A DNA stretch of 64,000 nt from the NCBI GenBank assembly GCA_963714255.1, contig CAVQNU010000016.1:124001-188000 (forward strand). The letters are read 5' to 3'. The notes below the pieces were generated by a model. It was not told the origin of the DNA, ran no database searches, and saw only the letters and a program-made list of their open reading frames with translations. This DNA is from Rhodovastum sp963714255. GTDB taxonomy: Bacteria > Pseudomonadota > Alphaproteobacteria > Acetobacterales > Acetobacteraceae. A program made the translations under genes and the position numbers. Positions 51,440 through 61,767 of the stretch are shown here, piece by piece (position 1 is the stretch's first letter; each line of letters starts with the position of its first letter).

Positions 51440-51967
51440 ATGCGCGCAATCCTGATCCTGCTTGCCGTCCCGCTGCTCGGCGCCGCCCCGGCACAGCCGC
51501 AAAAACCAGCCACGGCGGCGCCGCCCGCCAAGGCCGAGGGGCCGAAGCAAATCGGCCATTTCGACGACTGGATCGCCGCGACCAACACCGAGGCGGGGCA
51601 GCCGGTCTGCTATGCCTTTGTCCGGGCGAACCACTCGACCCCGGCAATTCCCGGCCGCGGCGAGGTGGTACTCACGGTCTCCCAGCGGCCGAGCGGGCGC
51701 GATGCGGTGGCGATCACCGCCGGATTTCCTTATGCAACGAACGCCGCGGTGACGGTGCAGGTGGACCAGACCGCGCTGGAATTCTACACCTCCGGTCGCA
51801 GCGCCTTCGCGCATGACGGCCATGCCGCCGCTGCCGCCTTCGGCCGTGGCTCAAAAATAACCGCGCGTTCCCCCGGTCCGCGCAACGCCAATGTGGTCGA
51901 CACCTTCAGCCTGAAAGGCTTCGGCCACGCTTACGAGGCGATCAACAAAGCCTGCCCGCCGAAATGA
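51440..51967 (+). CDS. IalB-like (invasion-associated locus B) secreted protein
   Basis: The ATG at 51440 gives 175 aa with a signal peptide (MRAILILLAVPLLGAAPAQP). The mature part has HFDDWIAATNTEAGQPVCYA, EVVLTVSQRPSGRDAVAITA and SAFAHDGHAAAAAFGRGSKI, and ends GFGHAYEAINKACPPK, consistent with the IalB family of alphaproteobacteria. Likely periplasmic; function unclear. The stop overlaps the rlmN ATG. Confidence 0.82.
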   Translation: MRAILILLAVPLLGAAPAQPQKPATAAPPAKAEGPKQIGHFDDWIAATNTEAGQPVCYAFVRANHSTPAIPGRGEVVLTVSQRPSGRDAVAITAGFPYATNAAVTVQVDQTALEFYTSGRSAFAHDGHAAAAAFGRGSKITARSPGPRNANVVDTFSLKGFGHAYEAINKACPPK

Positions 51968-53166
51968 CCGACGCCACCGCGCTCAACGAGGCAGAACGCG
52001 CGCGCATCCTCGCCAAGACCGCCCGCTTCGCCCCGCCCGCGGCGCAGACCAGCGACGGCCGCCGCGATCTGGTGGGCCTGACACGCGCGGAATTGCGCGC
52101 GGCCCTGGAGGACGCGGGCGAGGCGCCGTTCCGCGCCAAGCAGGTCTGGCACTGGATCTACTACCAGGGCGCCACCGACTTCGCCCGCATGTCCTCGATC
52201 GCCAAGCCCACCCAGGCAAGGCTTGCCGAGCGCTTCGTGGTCGGCCGGCCCGACATCGCGACCGTGCAGACCAGCAGCGATGAAACCCGCAAATGGCTGT
52301 TCCGCTTTCGCGACGGGCAGGAAGCCGAGACCGTCTATATTCCGGACAAATACGAAGACCGCGGCGCCGTCTGCATCTCCTCGCAAGTCGGCTGCACGCT
52401 GTCGTGCCGGTTCTGCCACACCGGCACGCAGCCGCTGGTGCGCAACCTGGGCGTCGCCGAAATCGTCGGCCAGTTCATGGCGGCACGCGACGCCTATGGC
52501 GAATGGCCGAGCCCGAAAGGCGAAACCCCGCGCCTGCTGTCCACCATCGTGCTGATGGGCATGGGCGAGCCGCTGTACAATTACGAGAACGTGGCCCGCG
52601 CCATGGAAATCGTGATGGACAACGAGGGCATCGGCCTGTCGCGCCGGCGCATCACGCTGTCCACCTCCGGGGTGGTGCCGATGATGGACCGCTGCGGCGC
52701 CGAACTCGGGGTCAACCTGGCGGTGTCGCTGCACGCCGTGCGCGACGAGCTGCGCGACGACATCGTGCCGCTGAACCGCAAATACCCGCTGCGCGAGCTG
52801 ATCGCCGCCTGCCGCCGCTATCCGGCGGCAAGCAACGCACGGCGCATCACGTTCGAATACGTCATGCTGAAGGGCATCAACGATAGCGAAACCGATGCGC
52901 GGGAACTGATCCGGCTGATCGCCGGCATCCCGGCCAAGGTGAACCTGATTCCCTTCAATCCCTGGCCGGGGAGTCCTTATGAGACCAGCACGCACCGGGC
53001 GATCGAGCGGTTTGCGGCGATCGTCAATGATGCGGGGTTTTCGTCGCCCGTTCGGGCGCCTCGGGGGCGGGATATTCTGGCGGCTTGCGGGCAACTGAGG
53101 ACGGAAAGCAAGAAAGAAAGGCCAGGGCTCTGCCCTGGACCCGCAAGGGGGCAGTGGCCCCCTTGA
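51964..53166 (+). CDS. rlmN: RlmN, 23S rRNA / tRNA adenine C2 methyltransferase, repeat-extended
   Basis: RlmN is a radical SAM enzyme that methylates A2503 of 23S rRNA and A37 of tRNAs. The 400-aa product has the cluster motif VGCTLSCRFCHTGTQPLVRN, LLSTIVLMGMGEPLYNYENV, RITLSTSGVVPMMDRCG and VNLIPFNPWPGSPYETS. The second catalytic Cys is in RGRDILAACGQL near the end. After that, about 20 residues (TESKKERPGLCPGPARGQWP) are read from the palindromic repeat. It overlaps the ialB-like gene and converges on acnA. Confidence 0.95.
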   Translation: MTDATALNEAERARILAKTARFAPPAAQTSDGRRDLVGLTRAELRAALEDAGEAPFRAKQVWHWIYYQGATDFARMSSIAKPTQARLAERFVVGRPDIATVQTSSDETRKWLFRFRDGQEAETVYIPDKYEDRGAVCISSQVGCTLSCRFCHTGTQPLVRNLGVAEIVGQFMAARDAYGEWPSPKGETPRLLSTIVLMGMGEPLYNYENVARAMEIVMDNEGIGLSRRRITLSTSGVVPMMDRCGAELGVNLAVSLHAVRDELRDDIVPLNRKYPLRELIAACRRYPAASNARRITFEYVMLKGINDSETDARELIRLIAGIPAKVNLIPFNPWPGSPYETSTHRAIERFAAIVNDAGFSSPVRAPRGRDILAACGQLRTESKKERPGLCPGPARGQWPP

Positions 53167-53200
53167 CCCCGTTACTTAAGTAACGGGGTCAAGGGGGCCT
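53107..53200. repeat. Dispersed palindromic repeat, copy 7
   Basis: AAGAAAGAAAGGCCAGGGCTCTGCCC and TGGACCCGCAAGGGGGCAG are followed by TGACCCCGTTACTTAAGTAACGGGGTCA, a perfect palindrome of the spacer. The right-hand core is missing. It overlaps the 3' end of rlmN and abuts the acnA stop. Confidence 0.85.
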
Positions 53201-55888
<2,688 letters not shown>

Positions 55889-56049
55889 CCCGAGGCCCCG
55901 TCCGATTTCGTCCGCGCGTGGGTTCGGGGGGGATTCCCCGCGGCGCGCGGAGGGTGTTTCTTAGTGCTGCGCGGCTTTAACCACACCGCGGCGGGGGCGT
56001 CCACGGGATGCCGGACCGGATTGTTGCGGTGCAGCGTTATGGAGGGGCC

Positions 56050-56700
56050 GTGCTTCAGGCGCAGGGTTTGGCGGCGTTCCGCGGCGAGCGGCTGGTGTTC
56101 GCCGGGCTGTCGTTCAATGTGCCGGCTGGAGGCGCGCTGCTGCTGACCGGTCCGAACGGCTCGGGCAAGTCCACGCTGCTGCGCCTGCTGGCCGGGCTGG
56201 GCCGGGCGGAGGCGGGGCGGCTGCTGTGGGACGGCGCCGATGCGCTCGCCGACCTGCCGGGGCATGCGGCGCGGGTGCGCTATCTCGGTCATCAGGATGC
56301 CGTGAAGCCTGGCCTGACGGTGGCCGAGAACCTGCGCTTCTGGGGCGGGCGGGACGCGGTGCGCTGTGCGCTGGAGGCGGTCGATCTGCTGCGGCTGGCC
56401 GACCTGCCCGCGCGCATGCTTTCGGCCGGGCAGAGGCGCCGGCTGGCGATCGCCCGGCTGGCGATCGGGCCGGCGGCGCTGTGGCTGCTGGACGAGCCGA
56501 CGCTGGGGCTGGATGTGGCCTCGGTGGCGCGGTTCGGCGATTTATTGGCCGCGCATCGGACGCGCGGGGGGATCGTCGTGGCGGCGACGCATTTGCCGCT
56601 GCCGTTGGAGGGGAGCGTCGAATTTTCCCTCGCCGTGACCCCTCCCCCGGCCCCCTCCCTCAAGGGGAGGGGGAGAACAACCTGCTCCCCCTCCCCTTGA
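56050..56700 (+). CDS. ccmA: CcmA, heme exporter ATP-binding subunit (cytochrome c maturation)
   Basis: CcmA drives release of heme-CcmE in system I cytochrome c maturation. GTG 56050 was chosen because GGAGG lies four bases upstream and gives VLQAQGLAAFRGERLVFAGL, the usual CcmA beginning; ATG 56008 would add 14 residues. Motifs: Walker A LLLTGPNGSGKSTLLRLLAG, signature LSAGQRRRLAIARLAIGP, Walker B LWLLDEPTLGLDV. The last about 20 residues (TPPPAPSLKGRGRTTCSPSP) are encoded by a palindromic repeat, so the original C-terminus is changed. ccmB does not follow directly. Confidence 0.92.
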   Translation: MLQAQGLAAFRGERLVFAGLSFNVPAGGALLLTGPNGSGKSTLLRLLAGLGRAEAGRLLWDGADALADLPGHAARVRYLGHQDAVKPGLTVAENLRFWGGRDAVRCALEAVDLLRLADLPARMLSAGQRRRLAIARLAIGPAALWLLDEPTLGLDVASVARFGDLLAAHRTRGGIVVAATHLPLPLEGSVEFSLAVTPPPAPSLKGRGRTTCSPSP

Positions 56701-56727
56701 GGGAGGGGGCCGGGGGGAGGGCCCAGG
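56641..56727. repeat. GC-rich inverted repeat of a second family, in the 3' end of ccmA
   Basis: CCTCCCCCGGCCCCCTCCCT and CAAGGGGAGGGGGAG form the left arm; the inverted copy follows after AACAACCTG, with one extra G. Arms are about 35 bases. It is unlike the other repeat family. It spans the end of ccmA and part of the gap before mgtC. Confidence 0.88.
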
Positions 56728-56768
56728 CCGCACCGCCGCCGCCAGATCATCCCCCGGAGTAACGCCTC

Positions 56769-57482
56769 ATGCAGTTCATCAACAGTTTCGCGCTCCCCGA
56801 CTTCCTCGACACCGCCATCAGCCTGGTGGGCGCGTTTCTGCTCGGCACGCTGATCGGCGCCGAGCGGCAGTACCGGCAGCGCACGGCCGGGCTGCGCACC
56901 AACGTAATCGTGTGCGTGGGCGCCGCCGGGTTCGTCGATCTGGCGATGAACCTGGGCGGCAATCAGGGGGCGGTGCGGGTGATCGCGTATGTGGTGTCGG
57001 GCATCGGCTTCCTCGGCGCGGGCGTGATCATGAAGGAAGGGATGAACGTCCGCGGGCTCAACACGGCGGCCACGTTATGGAGCTCGGCCGCCGTCGGCGC
57101 CTGCGCGGGGGCGGACCGGCTGGCGCAGGGCGCGTTGCTGACCGTGTTCATCCTGGCCGGCAACACGCTGCTGCGCCCGCTGGTCAACGCCATCAACCGC
57201 ATCCCGCTGGACGAGCACGCCACGGAGGCCATTCACTCGGTGCGGGTGCGCGCCTTGTCCGATGCGCCGGAGCTGCGCGAGGCGGTGACCGAGGCGCTGG
57301 AAAAAGCCCGCTACCCGGTAGCCGAAATGGACGTGGCCGTGGCCAGCGACGGCTCCTCGGTGCTGGTTGCCACCCTGGCCAGCACGTCGGTGGACGCGAA
57401 GGAGCTGGATGCGGTGGTGGACCGGCTGGGCCATCTGCCCGGGGTGCGGCATGCGACCTGGGAGACGAGTACCTCCGAATGA
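56769..57482 (+). CDS. MgtC/SapB-family membrane protein
   Basis: The 237-aa inner-membrane protein has the MgtC N-domain: ISLVGAFLLGTLIGAERQYR, RQRTAGLRTNVIVCVGAAGF, YVVSGIGFLGAGVIMKEG and VRGLNTAATLWSSAAVGACA, giving four to five helices, then a C-terminal ACT-like domain (about 150-237, SVRVRALSDAPELREAVTEA). MgtC modulates F-ATPase or ion homeostasis in pathogens. Here it lies between ccmA and ccmB and overlaps ccmB (ATGA). Confidence 0.92.
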   Translation: MQFINSFALPDFLDTAISLVGAFLLGTLIGAERQYRQRTAGLRTNVIVCVGAAGFVDLAMNLGGNQGAVRVIAYVVSGIGFLGAGVIMKEGMNVRGLNTAATLWSSAAVGACAGADRLAQGALLTVFILAGNTLLRPLVNAINRIPLDEHATEAIHSVRVRALSDAPELREAVTEALEKARYPVAEMDVAVASDGSSVLVATLASTSVDAKELDAVVDRLGHLPGVRHATWETSTSE

Positions 57483-58144
57483 GCGTTTTCCTCGCCTTGC
57501 TTGCCCGCGAGCTGCGGCTGTCGCTGCGGCATGGCAGCGACACGCTGGCTTCGGTGCTGTTTTTCCTCATCGCGGCGGCGCTGTTTCCCTTGGCCATTGG
57601 CCCGGCGCCGGAGACGCTTGGCCGCATCGCGCCCGGCATCATCTGGGTGTGTGCTTTGCTTGCAGCCCTGCTGCCGCTTGACCGGCTGTTCGGCGCCGAT
57701 CTGGAGGATGGATCGCTTGATCTGCTGCTGTTGTCCGGCCTGCCAGCTTCGGCGGTGGCGGCGGCCAAGGCGGTGGCGCACTGGCTGGTGACCGGGGTGC
57801 CGTTGCTGCTGGCGGCGGGGCCGCTCGCGGTCATGCTGCGCATGCCCGACGAGGCCATTCCGGTGCTGTTGGCCGGGCTGTTGCCCGGCACCGTGGTGCT
57901 GTCGCTGCTCGGCACTGCCGGGGCTGCGCTGGTGTTGGGCGCGAGGCGTGGTGGCGTGTTGTTGCCGCTGCTGGTGTTGCCGCTGACCGCGCCGGTGCTG
58001 ATTTTCGGCGTGGCGGCGGCGGATGCTGCCTCTGGGGGCCTGTCCCCGCGTCCGCATTTGCTGTTGCTGGCCGCCCTCTGCGCCGGCGCGCTCCCGCTAT
58101 GCCCGTTAGCCGCCGGCGCCGGTCTACGCAGCGCAGCAGAGTAA
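57479..58144 (+). CDS. ccmB: CcmB, heme exporter membrane subunit
   Basis: The ATG at 57479 overlaps the mgtC stop. The 221-aa product has six hydrophobic helices and CcmB landmarks: LLARELRLSLRHGSDTLASV, LFFLIAAALFPLAIGPAPET, LLAALLPLDRLFGADLEDGS and LLVLPLTAPVLIFGVAAADA. It pairs with CcmA. ccmC and later ccm genes are not downstream; a repeat and an opposite-strand gene follow. Confidence 0.94.
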   Translation: MSVFLALLARELRLSLRHGSDTLASVLFFLIAAALFPLAIGPAPETLGRIAPGIIWVCALLAALLPLDRLFGADLEDGSLDLLLLSGLPASAVAAAKAVAHWLVTGVPLLLAAGPLAVMLRMPDEAIPVLLAGLLPGTVVLSLLGTAGAALVLGARRGGVLLPLLVLPLTAPVLIFGVAAADAASGGLSPRPHLLLLAALCAGALPLCPLAAGAGLRSAAE

Positions 58145-58208
58145 TGGGGTCAAGGGGGCCACTGCCCCCTTGCGGGTCCAGGGCAGAGCCCTGGCCTTTC
58201 TTTCTTTA
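58140..58208. repeat. Dispersed palindromic repeat, copy 8 (right half)
   Basis: GTAATGGGGTCAAGGGGGCC and ACTGCCCCCTTGCGGGTCCA lead to GGGCAGAGCCCTGGCC with a following T-rich run (TTTCTTTCTTTAG). The left core is missing. It sits between convergent ccmB and the pyridoxamine-oxidase-like gene. Confidence 0.85.
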
Positions 58209-58844
58209 GACTGGCGCCTCCGGCGGCACCAACCCGTCTGTCACATAACGATCCGGCTCAGGCGCCCCGGCCGCGAAGTGCACCGGCAGCACGCCGGCCC
58301 AGACTGGCCAGCTCAGGTCCGCCTCGTCGTCGATTGGGGGGCCAGAGCGGAGTTTGGCCGATGCTTCGGTGAGCGGCAGCGAGAGGATCGATGTCGCCTT
58401 GATTTCCTGTGAAGTGGGCGGGCGGAGCGTGTCCCAGCGGCCGGGGAACAGGCGCTCCACGAAGCCTTTCATGGCGGCCAGTTTTTCATCCGGATCGTCG
58501 GTCAGGGTGGGCCGTCCGAAGCACAGGACGGAGCGGTAATTCGCCGAGTGGTGAAATGCGGTTCGGGCCAGCACCCAGGCATCCAGCAGGGTTACGGTCA
58601 GGCAGACCTCGTTGCCGGCGGCGTTAGCGCGGAGCATGCGGCTGGCGGCGCTGCCGTGCCAGAACACGCGCTCGCCGTGGCGCCAGTGAAAGGTGGGGAT
58701 CACCACCGGGCGGCCGTCGATGATGTGGCCCACGTGGCAGAGCGTGCCGGCGTCGAGGATGGCGTGGATGGTCGCCATGTCGTAGGCGGCGCGTTGCGGC
58801 TTGCGGCGGGCGCGGGCGAAGTCGCTGGGGGGGTTCTGTTCCAT
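58206..58844 (-). CDS. Pyridoxamine 5'-phosphate oxidase-like flavin-binding protein
   Basis: The ATG at 58844 gives 212 aa, starting MEQNPPSDFARARRKPQRAA. The split-barrel FMN fold is suggested by ILDAGTLCHVGHIIDGRPVV, WRHGERVFWHGSAASRML, VCLTVTLLDAWVLARTAFHH and SANYRSVLCFGRPTLTDDPD. It resembles Nim-like and PNPOx-like small flavoproteins; substrate unknown. The start is near maf but on the same strand and separated by 69 bases. Confidence 0.86.
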   Translation of the reverse strand: MEQNPPSDFARARRKPQRAAYDMATIHAILDAGTLCHVGHIIDGRPVVIPTFHWRHGERVFWHGSAASRMLRANAAGNEVCLTVTLLDAWVLARTAFHHSANYRSVLCFGRPTLTDDPDEKLAAMKGFVERLFPGRWDTLRPPTSQEIKATSILSLPLTEASAKLRSGPPIDDEADLSWPVWAGVLPVHFAAGAPEPDRYVTDGLVPPEAPV

Positions 58845-58913
58845 GCGGGCAACCTTGGCCGGAGTTCCCCTCGGCCACAATCAGCGATGCCCGGCCGTTC
58901 GTTCAGGGCAGGG

Positions 58914-59528
58914 TCAGGCGGTCAGCATACCGTATTGGCGCAGAAAGCCGAGCAGGCCCAGCAGCGGCAGGCCGAGGATGGCGGCGTGCTCGCCTTCAAT
59001 GGTGGCGAACAGGTGGACACCCGGACCTTCGAGCCGGTAGGCGCCGACCGTTGTGGTGACATGCGCGGCTTCGAGAGACAGGTAGGTCTCGAGAAAGGCG
59101 TCGGAGAAGGCGCGCATGGTCAGGCGGGGCAGGGAAACCGCCTGCCACGGGCGCTGCTCGCCGCGGCGGCAGACCACGGCGGTGACCAGGGTATGGGTGC
59201 GGCCGCGCAGGGCACGCAGATGGGCGCGGGCTTCGGTGAGGTCGGCTGGCTTGTCGAACCACCGGCCGTCGCAGACCAGCAACTGGTCGCAGCCGATCAC
59301 CAGGGCTGCGGGATCGCGGTGGGCGACGTGCTGCGCCTTGGCTTGCGCAAGCAATAGGGCGGCAGCTTCGGCGTCCAGTCCGGCGGCGCGGGCGCCCTGT
59401 TTCAGCGCGGCCTCATCGACCTGCGCGGGCAGCACTTCGAAGCACAGCCCGGACGCCTCCAGCAGCGCCCGGCGTGCGGCGGAACCGCTGGCGAGCAGCA
59501 GACGCGGCGCACCGGCCTGCAAGCTCAT
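58914..59528 (-). CDS. maf: Maf-like nucleotide pyrophosphatase
   Basis: Maf proteins hydrolyse non-canonical nucleoside triphosphates. The 204-aa product has LLLASGSAARRALLEASGLC near the start, DEAALKQGARAAG, and the catalytic IGCDQLLVCDGRWFDKP (GxDQ type, as in the YceF subgroup) near residue 78. It sits between ppsR and the flavoprotein gene on the minus strand, the neighbourhood seen near alphaproteobacterial origins. The sequence TGATGGCAAACTCATGATGG overlapping its start contains a short direct repeat. Confidence 0.93.
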   Translation of the reverse strand: MSLQAGAPRLLLASGSAARRALLEASGLCFEVLPAQVDEAALKQGARAAGLDAEAAALLLAQAKAQHVAHRDPAALVIGCDQLLVCDGRWFDKPADLTEARAHLRALRGRTHTLVTAVVCRRGEQRPWQAVSLPRLTMRAFSDAFLETYLSLEAAHVTTTVGAYRLEGPGVHLFATIEGEHAAILGLPLLGLLGFLRQYGMLTA

Positions 59529-59538
59529 GATGGCAAAC

Positions 59539-60399
59539 TCATGATGGCAAGGCGGGCGGCTCGCTGGCCTTGCGGCGCCGCTCGTGCCACGCCTCCATCA
59601 ACTGCAGCATGGTCGCGGCGGTTTCTTCGATCGAGCGCCGGGTTACGTCGATCACCGGCCAGCCGCGCTTGGCGCATAGCCGGCGGGCCCACAGCAGTTC
59701 GGCTTTCACCGCGTCGAGGTCGATGTAGTCGCCGCTGTCCTGGTGGACGGGCGAGGCGCCGATCATGCGCAACCGGTGCCGCCGGATTTCGATCAACGCC
59801 TCCGGGTCGATGGTCAGGCCGATGACCGGGCAGCGGGCGTTGTCCAGGCCGGGCGGCTCAGGCAGGCCGGGCACGAGGGGAATGTTGGCCGCCTTGATGC
59901 CACGGTTGGCCAGATAGAACGAGGTCGGGGTTTTGGAGCTGCGGGAGACCCCCACCAGCACCACGTCGGCCGCTGCGATGCCTGCCTGGGCCTGGCCGTC
60001 ATCATGCGCGAGCACGTAATGCATGGCATCGATGCGGCGGAAATAATCGGCGTCCAGCACGTATTGCCGCCCCGGCCTTGCGGCCGCCTTCTCGCCGAAC
60101 TGCTCCTGCAACATGGTCATGACCGGGTCGAGCACATTCAACACCGGCAGGCCGACGCGCTGGCAGAAGGTTTCCAATTCGGTGCGCAGGCCGGTTTCGA
60201 CCAGGGTGGACAGCACCGGCCCGGGCTCGGCCTCGATGCCTTCCAGCACGCGGTGCAACTGGAAGCGGGTCCGGATCAGACTCCAGCGGTGGTACATGAT
60301 GCTGGCGTGCTCGAATTGCGACACCGTCGCACGCGCGATCGAATTCAGCGTCTCCCCGGTCGCATCGGACACCAGGTGCAGGTTCATGCGGGTGGACAT
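59539..60399 (-). CDS. ppsR: PpsR-type PEP synthase/PPDK regulatory kinase-phosphorylase (DUF299)
   Basis: This bifunctional enzyme phosphorylates and dephosphorylates PEP synthase or pyruvate phosphate dikinase. The ATG at 60399 gives MSTRMNLHLVSDATGETLNS, a 286-aa product; another ATG at 60387 also fits. The P-loop GVSRSSKTPTSFYLANRGIK is near residue 150, with IGLTIDPEALIEIRRHRL and IDVTRRSIEETAATMLQLM towards the C-terminus. Upstream frame extension enters the intergenic region and has no family character. It faces hemE across a 315-base gap. Confidence 0.94.
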   Translation of the reverse strand: MSTRMNLHLVSDATGETLNSIARATVSQFEHASIMYHRWSLIRTRFQLHRVLEGIEAEPGPVLSTLVETGLRTELETFCQRVGLPVLNVLDPVMTMLQEQFGEKAAARPGRQYVLDADYFRRIDAMHYVLAHDDGQAQAGIAAADVVLVGVSRSSKTPTSFYLANRGIKAANIPLVPGLPEPPGLDNARCPVIGLTIDPEALIEIRRHRLRMIGASPVHQDSGDYIDLDAVKAELLWARRLCAKRGWPVIDVTRRSIEETAATMLQLMEAWHERRRKASEPPALPS

Positions 60400-60714
60400 G
60401 GGACAGAAGGATAGCGGGGATAAGGGGGATGAAAACCCCCGTCCCGCCGCCCGGCCGGGCTCAGCGGGGAGAAGTCGGCGGCGGCGGGTACGCGGGACAG
60501 ATTCTTTTGGTCCCGCCACCCGAATCCGGATGAAAACGAAATATCTATTACATTCAATAACCTGCCGGTCGCTGACCCTGTGGACATCCACGGGAGAGAA
60601 AATTCCGCAACCCGGTACCCCGCTATCCACAGGCCCTCTTACACCTCCAACCCATTTCTTTTCTCTTCTCACTGTTTAAGAAGGGCGCCGATCGAACCCA
60701 GGCGGACCGGTGTC
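60400..60714. other. Probable chromosomal origin region (oriC) between ppsR and hemE
   Basis: In Caulobacter and Rickettsia oriC lies between hemE and a DUF299 gene followed by maf, the same order as here, with genes pointing away from the gap on both sides. Inside, CTATCCACA at 60623 differs from the DnaA consensus TTATCCACA by one base. TGTGGACAT at 60579 is a two-mismatch copy on the other strand, and the palindrome GTGGACATCCAC spans 60580-60591. An AT-rich stretch (60534-60560) could unwind. Two hairpins (GGGGG/CCCCC at 60424; GCGGGAC/GTCCCGC at 60491) may terminate transcripts. Only one to two good DnaA boxes are seen, so this needs functional or skew evidence. The hemE promoter also lies here. 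Confidence 0.5.
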
Positions 60715-61737
60715 ATGGCGAAAAAGCTGCTGCGGACGTTGGCGGGCGAGGCGGTGTGGCCGCCGCCCATGTGGCTGATGCGCCAGGCCGGACGATATTT
60801 GCCGGAATACCGGGAAGTGCGGGCCCAGGCCGGCGGCTTCATCGACCTGTGCACCAACCCCGCTTTGGCGACCGAAGTGACGCTGCAGCCGCTGCGCCGC
60901 TACGGGTTCGATGCCGCCATCCTGTTCAGCGATATCCTCATGCTGCCCTGGGCGCTCGGCCAGGGCCTGCGCTTCGCCGAGGGCGAGGGGCCGCAACTGC
61001 CGCCGATCCGCGATGAAGCCGGGCTTGACGCGCTGGACCCTGCCCGGCTGCCCGGCGCGATCGAGCCGATCCTGGAGACGGTGCGGCGGCTTGCCGCCTC
61101 GGTCGGCGAGGCCACCCTGATCGGCTTTGCCGGCAGCCCGTTCACGGTGGCCTGCTACATGGTGCAGGGCAGCGGGTCGAAGGAATGGGATCAGGTGCGC
61201 CTGATGGCGTGGTGTAACCCCGCTTTGTTCGCCCGGCTGATCGACCTGGTGACCGAGCAGACGATCATTTACCTGTCCGCCCAGATCGAGGCGGGCGCCG
61301 AAGCCGTCATGCTGTTCGATTCCTGGGCCGGCGTGCTGGCGCCGTCGCTGTTTCGCGCCCATGTCATTGAGCCTTCGGCGCGGATCGCCGCCGCTATCCG
61401 CGCCCGCCATCCCGGTGTGCCGGTGATCGGTTTCCCGCGCCAGGCCGGCACCATGCTGGCCGAGTTCGCCCGCGCCACCGGCGTGCAGGGGGTCGGCATC
61501 GATACCTCGGCCGATCCGGTGGTGGCCGCCCGCGAAGTGCCGGCAAATATCGCCATCCAGGGCAATCTCGATCCGCTGGTGCTGGTGGCGGGCGGGCAGG
61601 CCCTGGCGCGCGAGACCGACGCCGTGCTGGCGGCGCTGCGCGGACGGCCGTTCATTTTCAACCTGGGGCACGGAATCGTGCCGCAGACATCGCCGGAGCA
61701 TGTCGCCGAGCTGGTGGCCCGCGTTCGCGCGGCTTGA
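60715..61737 (+). CDS. hemE: Uroporphyrinogen decarboxylase
   Basis: HemE converts uroporphyrinogen III to coproporphyrinogen III in the cytoplasm. The ATG at 60715 gives 340 aa; the upstream frame lies in the origin gap. Motifs: PPMWLMRQAGRYLPEYREVR (substrate-binding Arg region), FDAAILFSDILMLPWALGQG, GFAGSPFTVACYMVQGSGSK and FNLGHGIVPQTSPEHVAELV. It heads the heme gene run with hemH 30 bases downstream. Confidence 0.97.
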   Translation: MAKKLLRTLAGEAVWPPPMWLMRQAGRYLPEYREVRAQAGGFIDLCTNPALATEVTLQPLRRYGFDAAILFSDILMLPWALGQGLRFAEGEGPQLPPIRDEAGLDALDPARLPGAIEPILETVRRLAASVGEATLIGFAGSPFTVACYMVQGSGSKEWDQVRLMAWCNPALFARLIDLVTEQTIIYLSAQIEAGAEAVMLFDSWAGVLAPSLFRAHVIEPSARIAAAIRARHPGVPVIGFPRQAGTMLAEFARATGVQGVGIDTSADPVVAAREVPANIAIQGNLDPLVLVAGGQALARETDAVLAALRGRPFIFNLGHGIVPQTSPEHVAELVARVRAA

Positions 61738-61767
61738 CCGCGGAGGCCGGGCCGCCACGTTCCGCCG

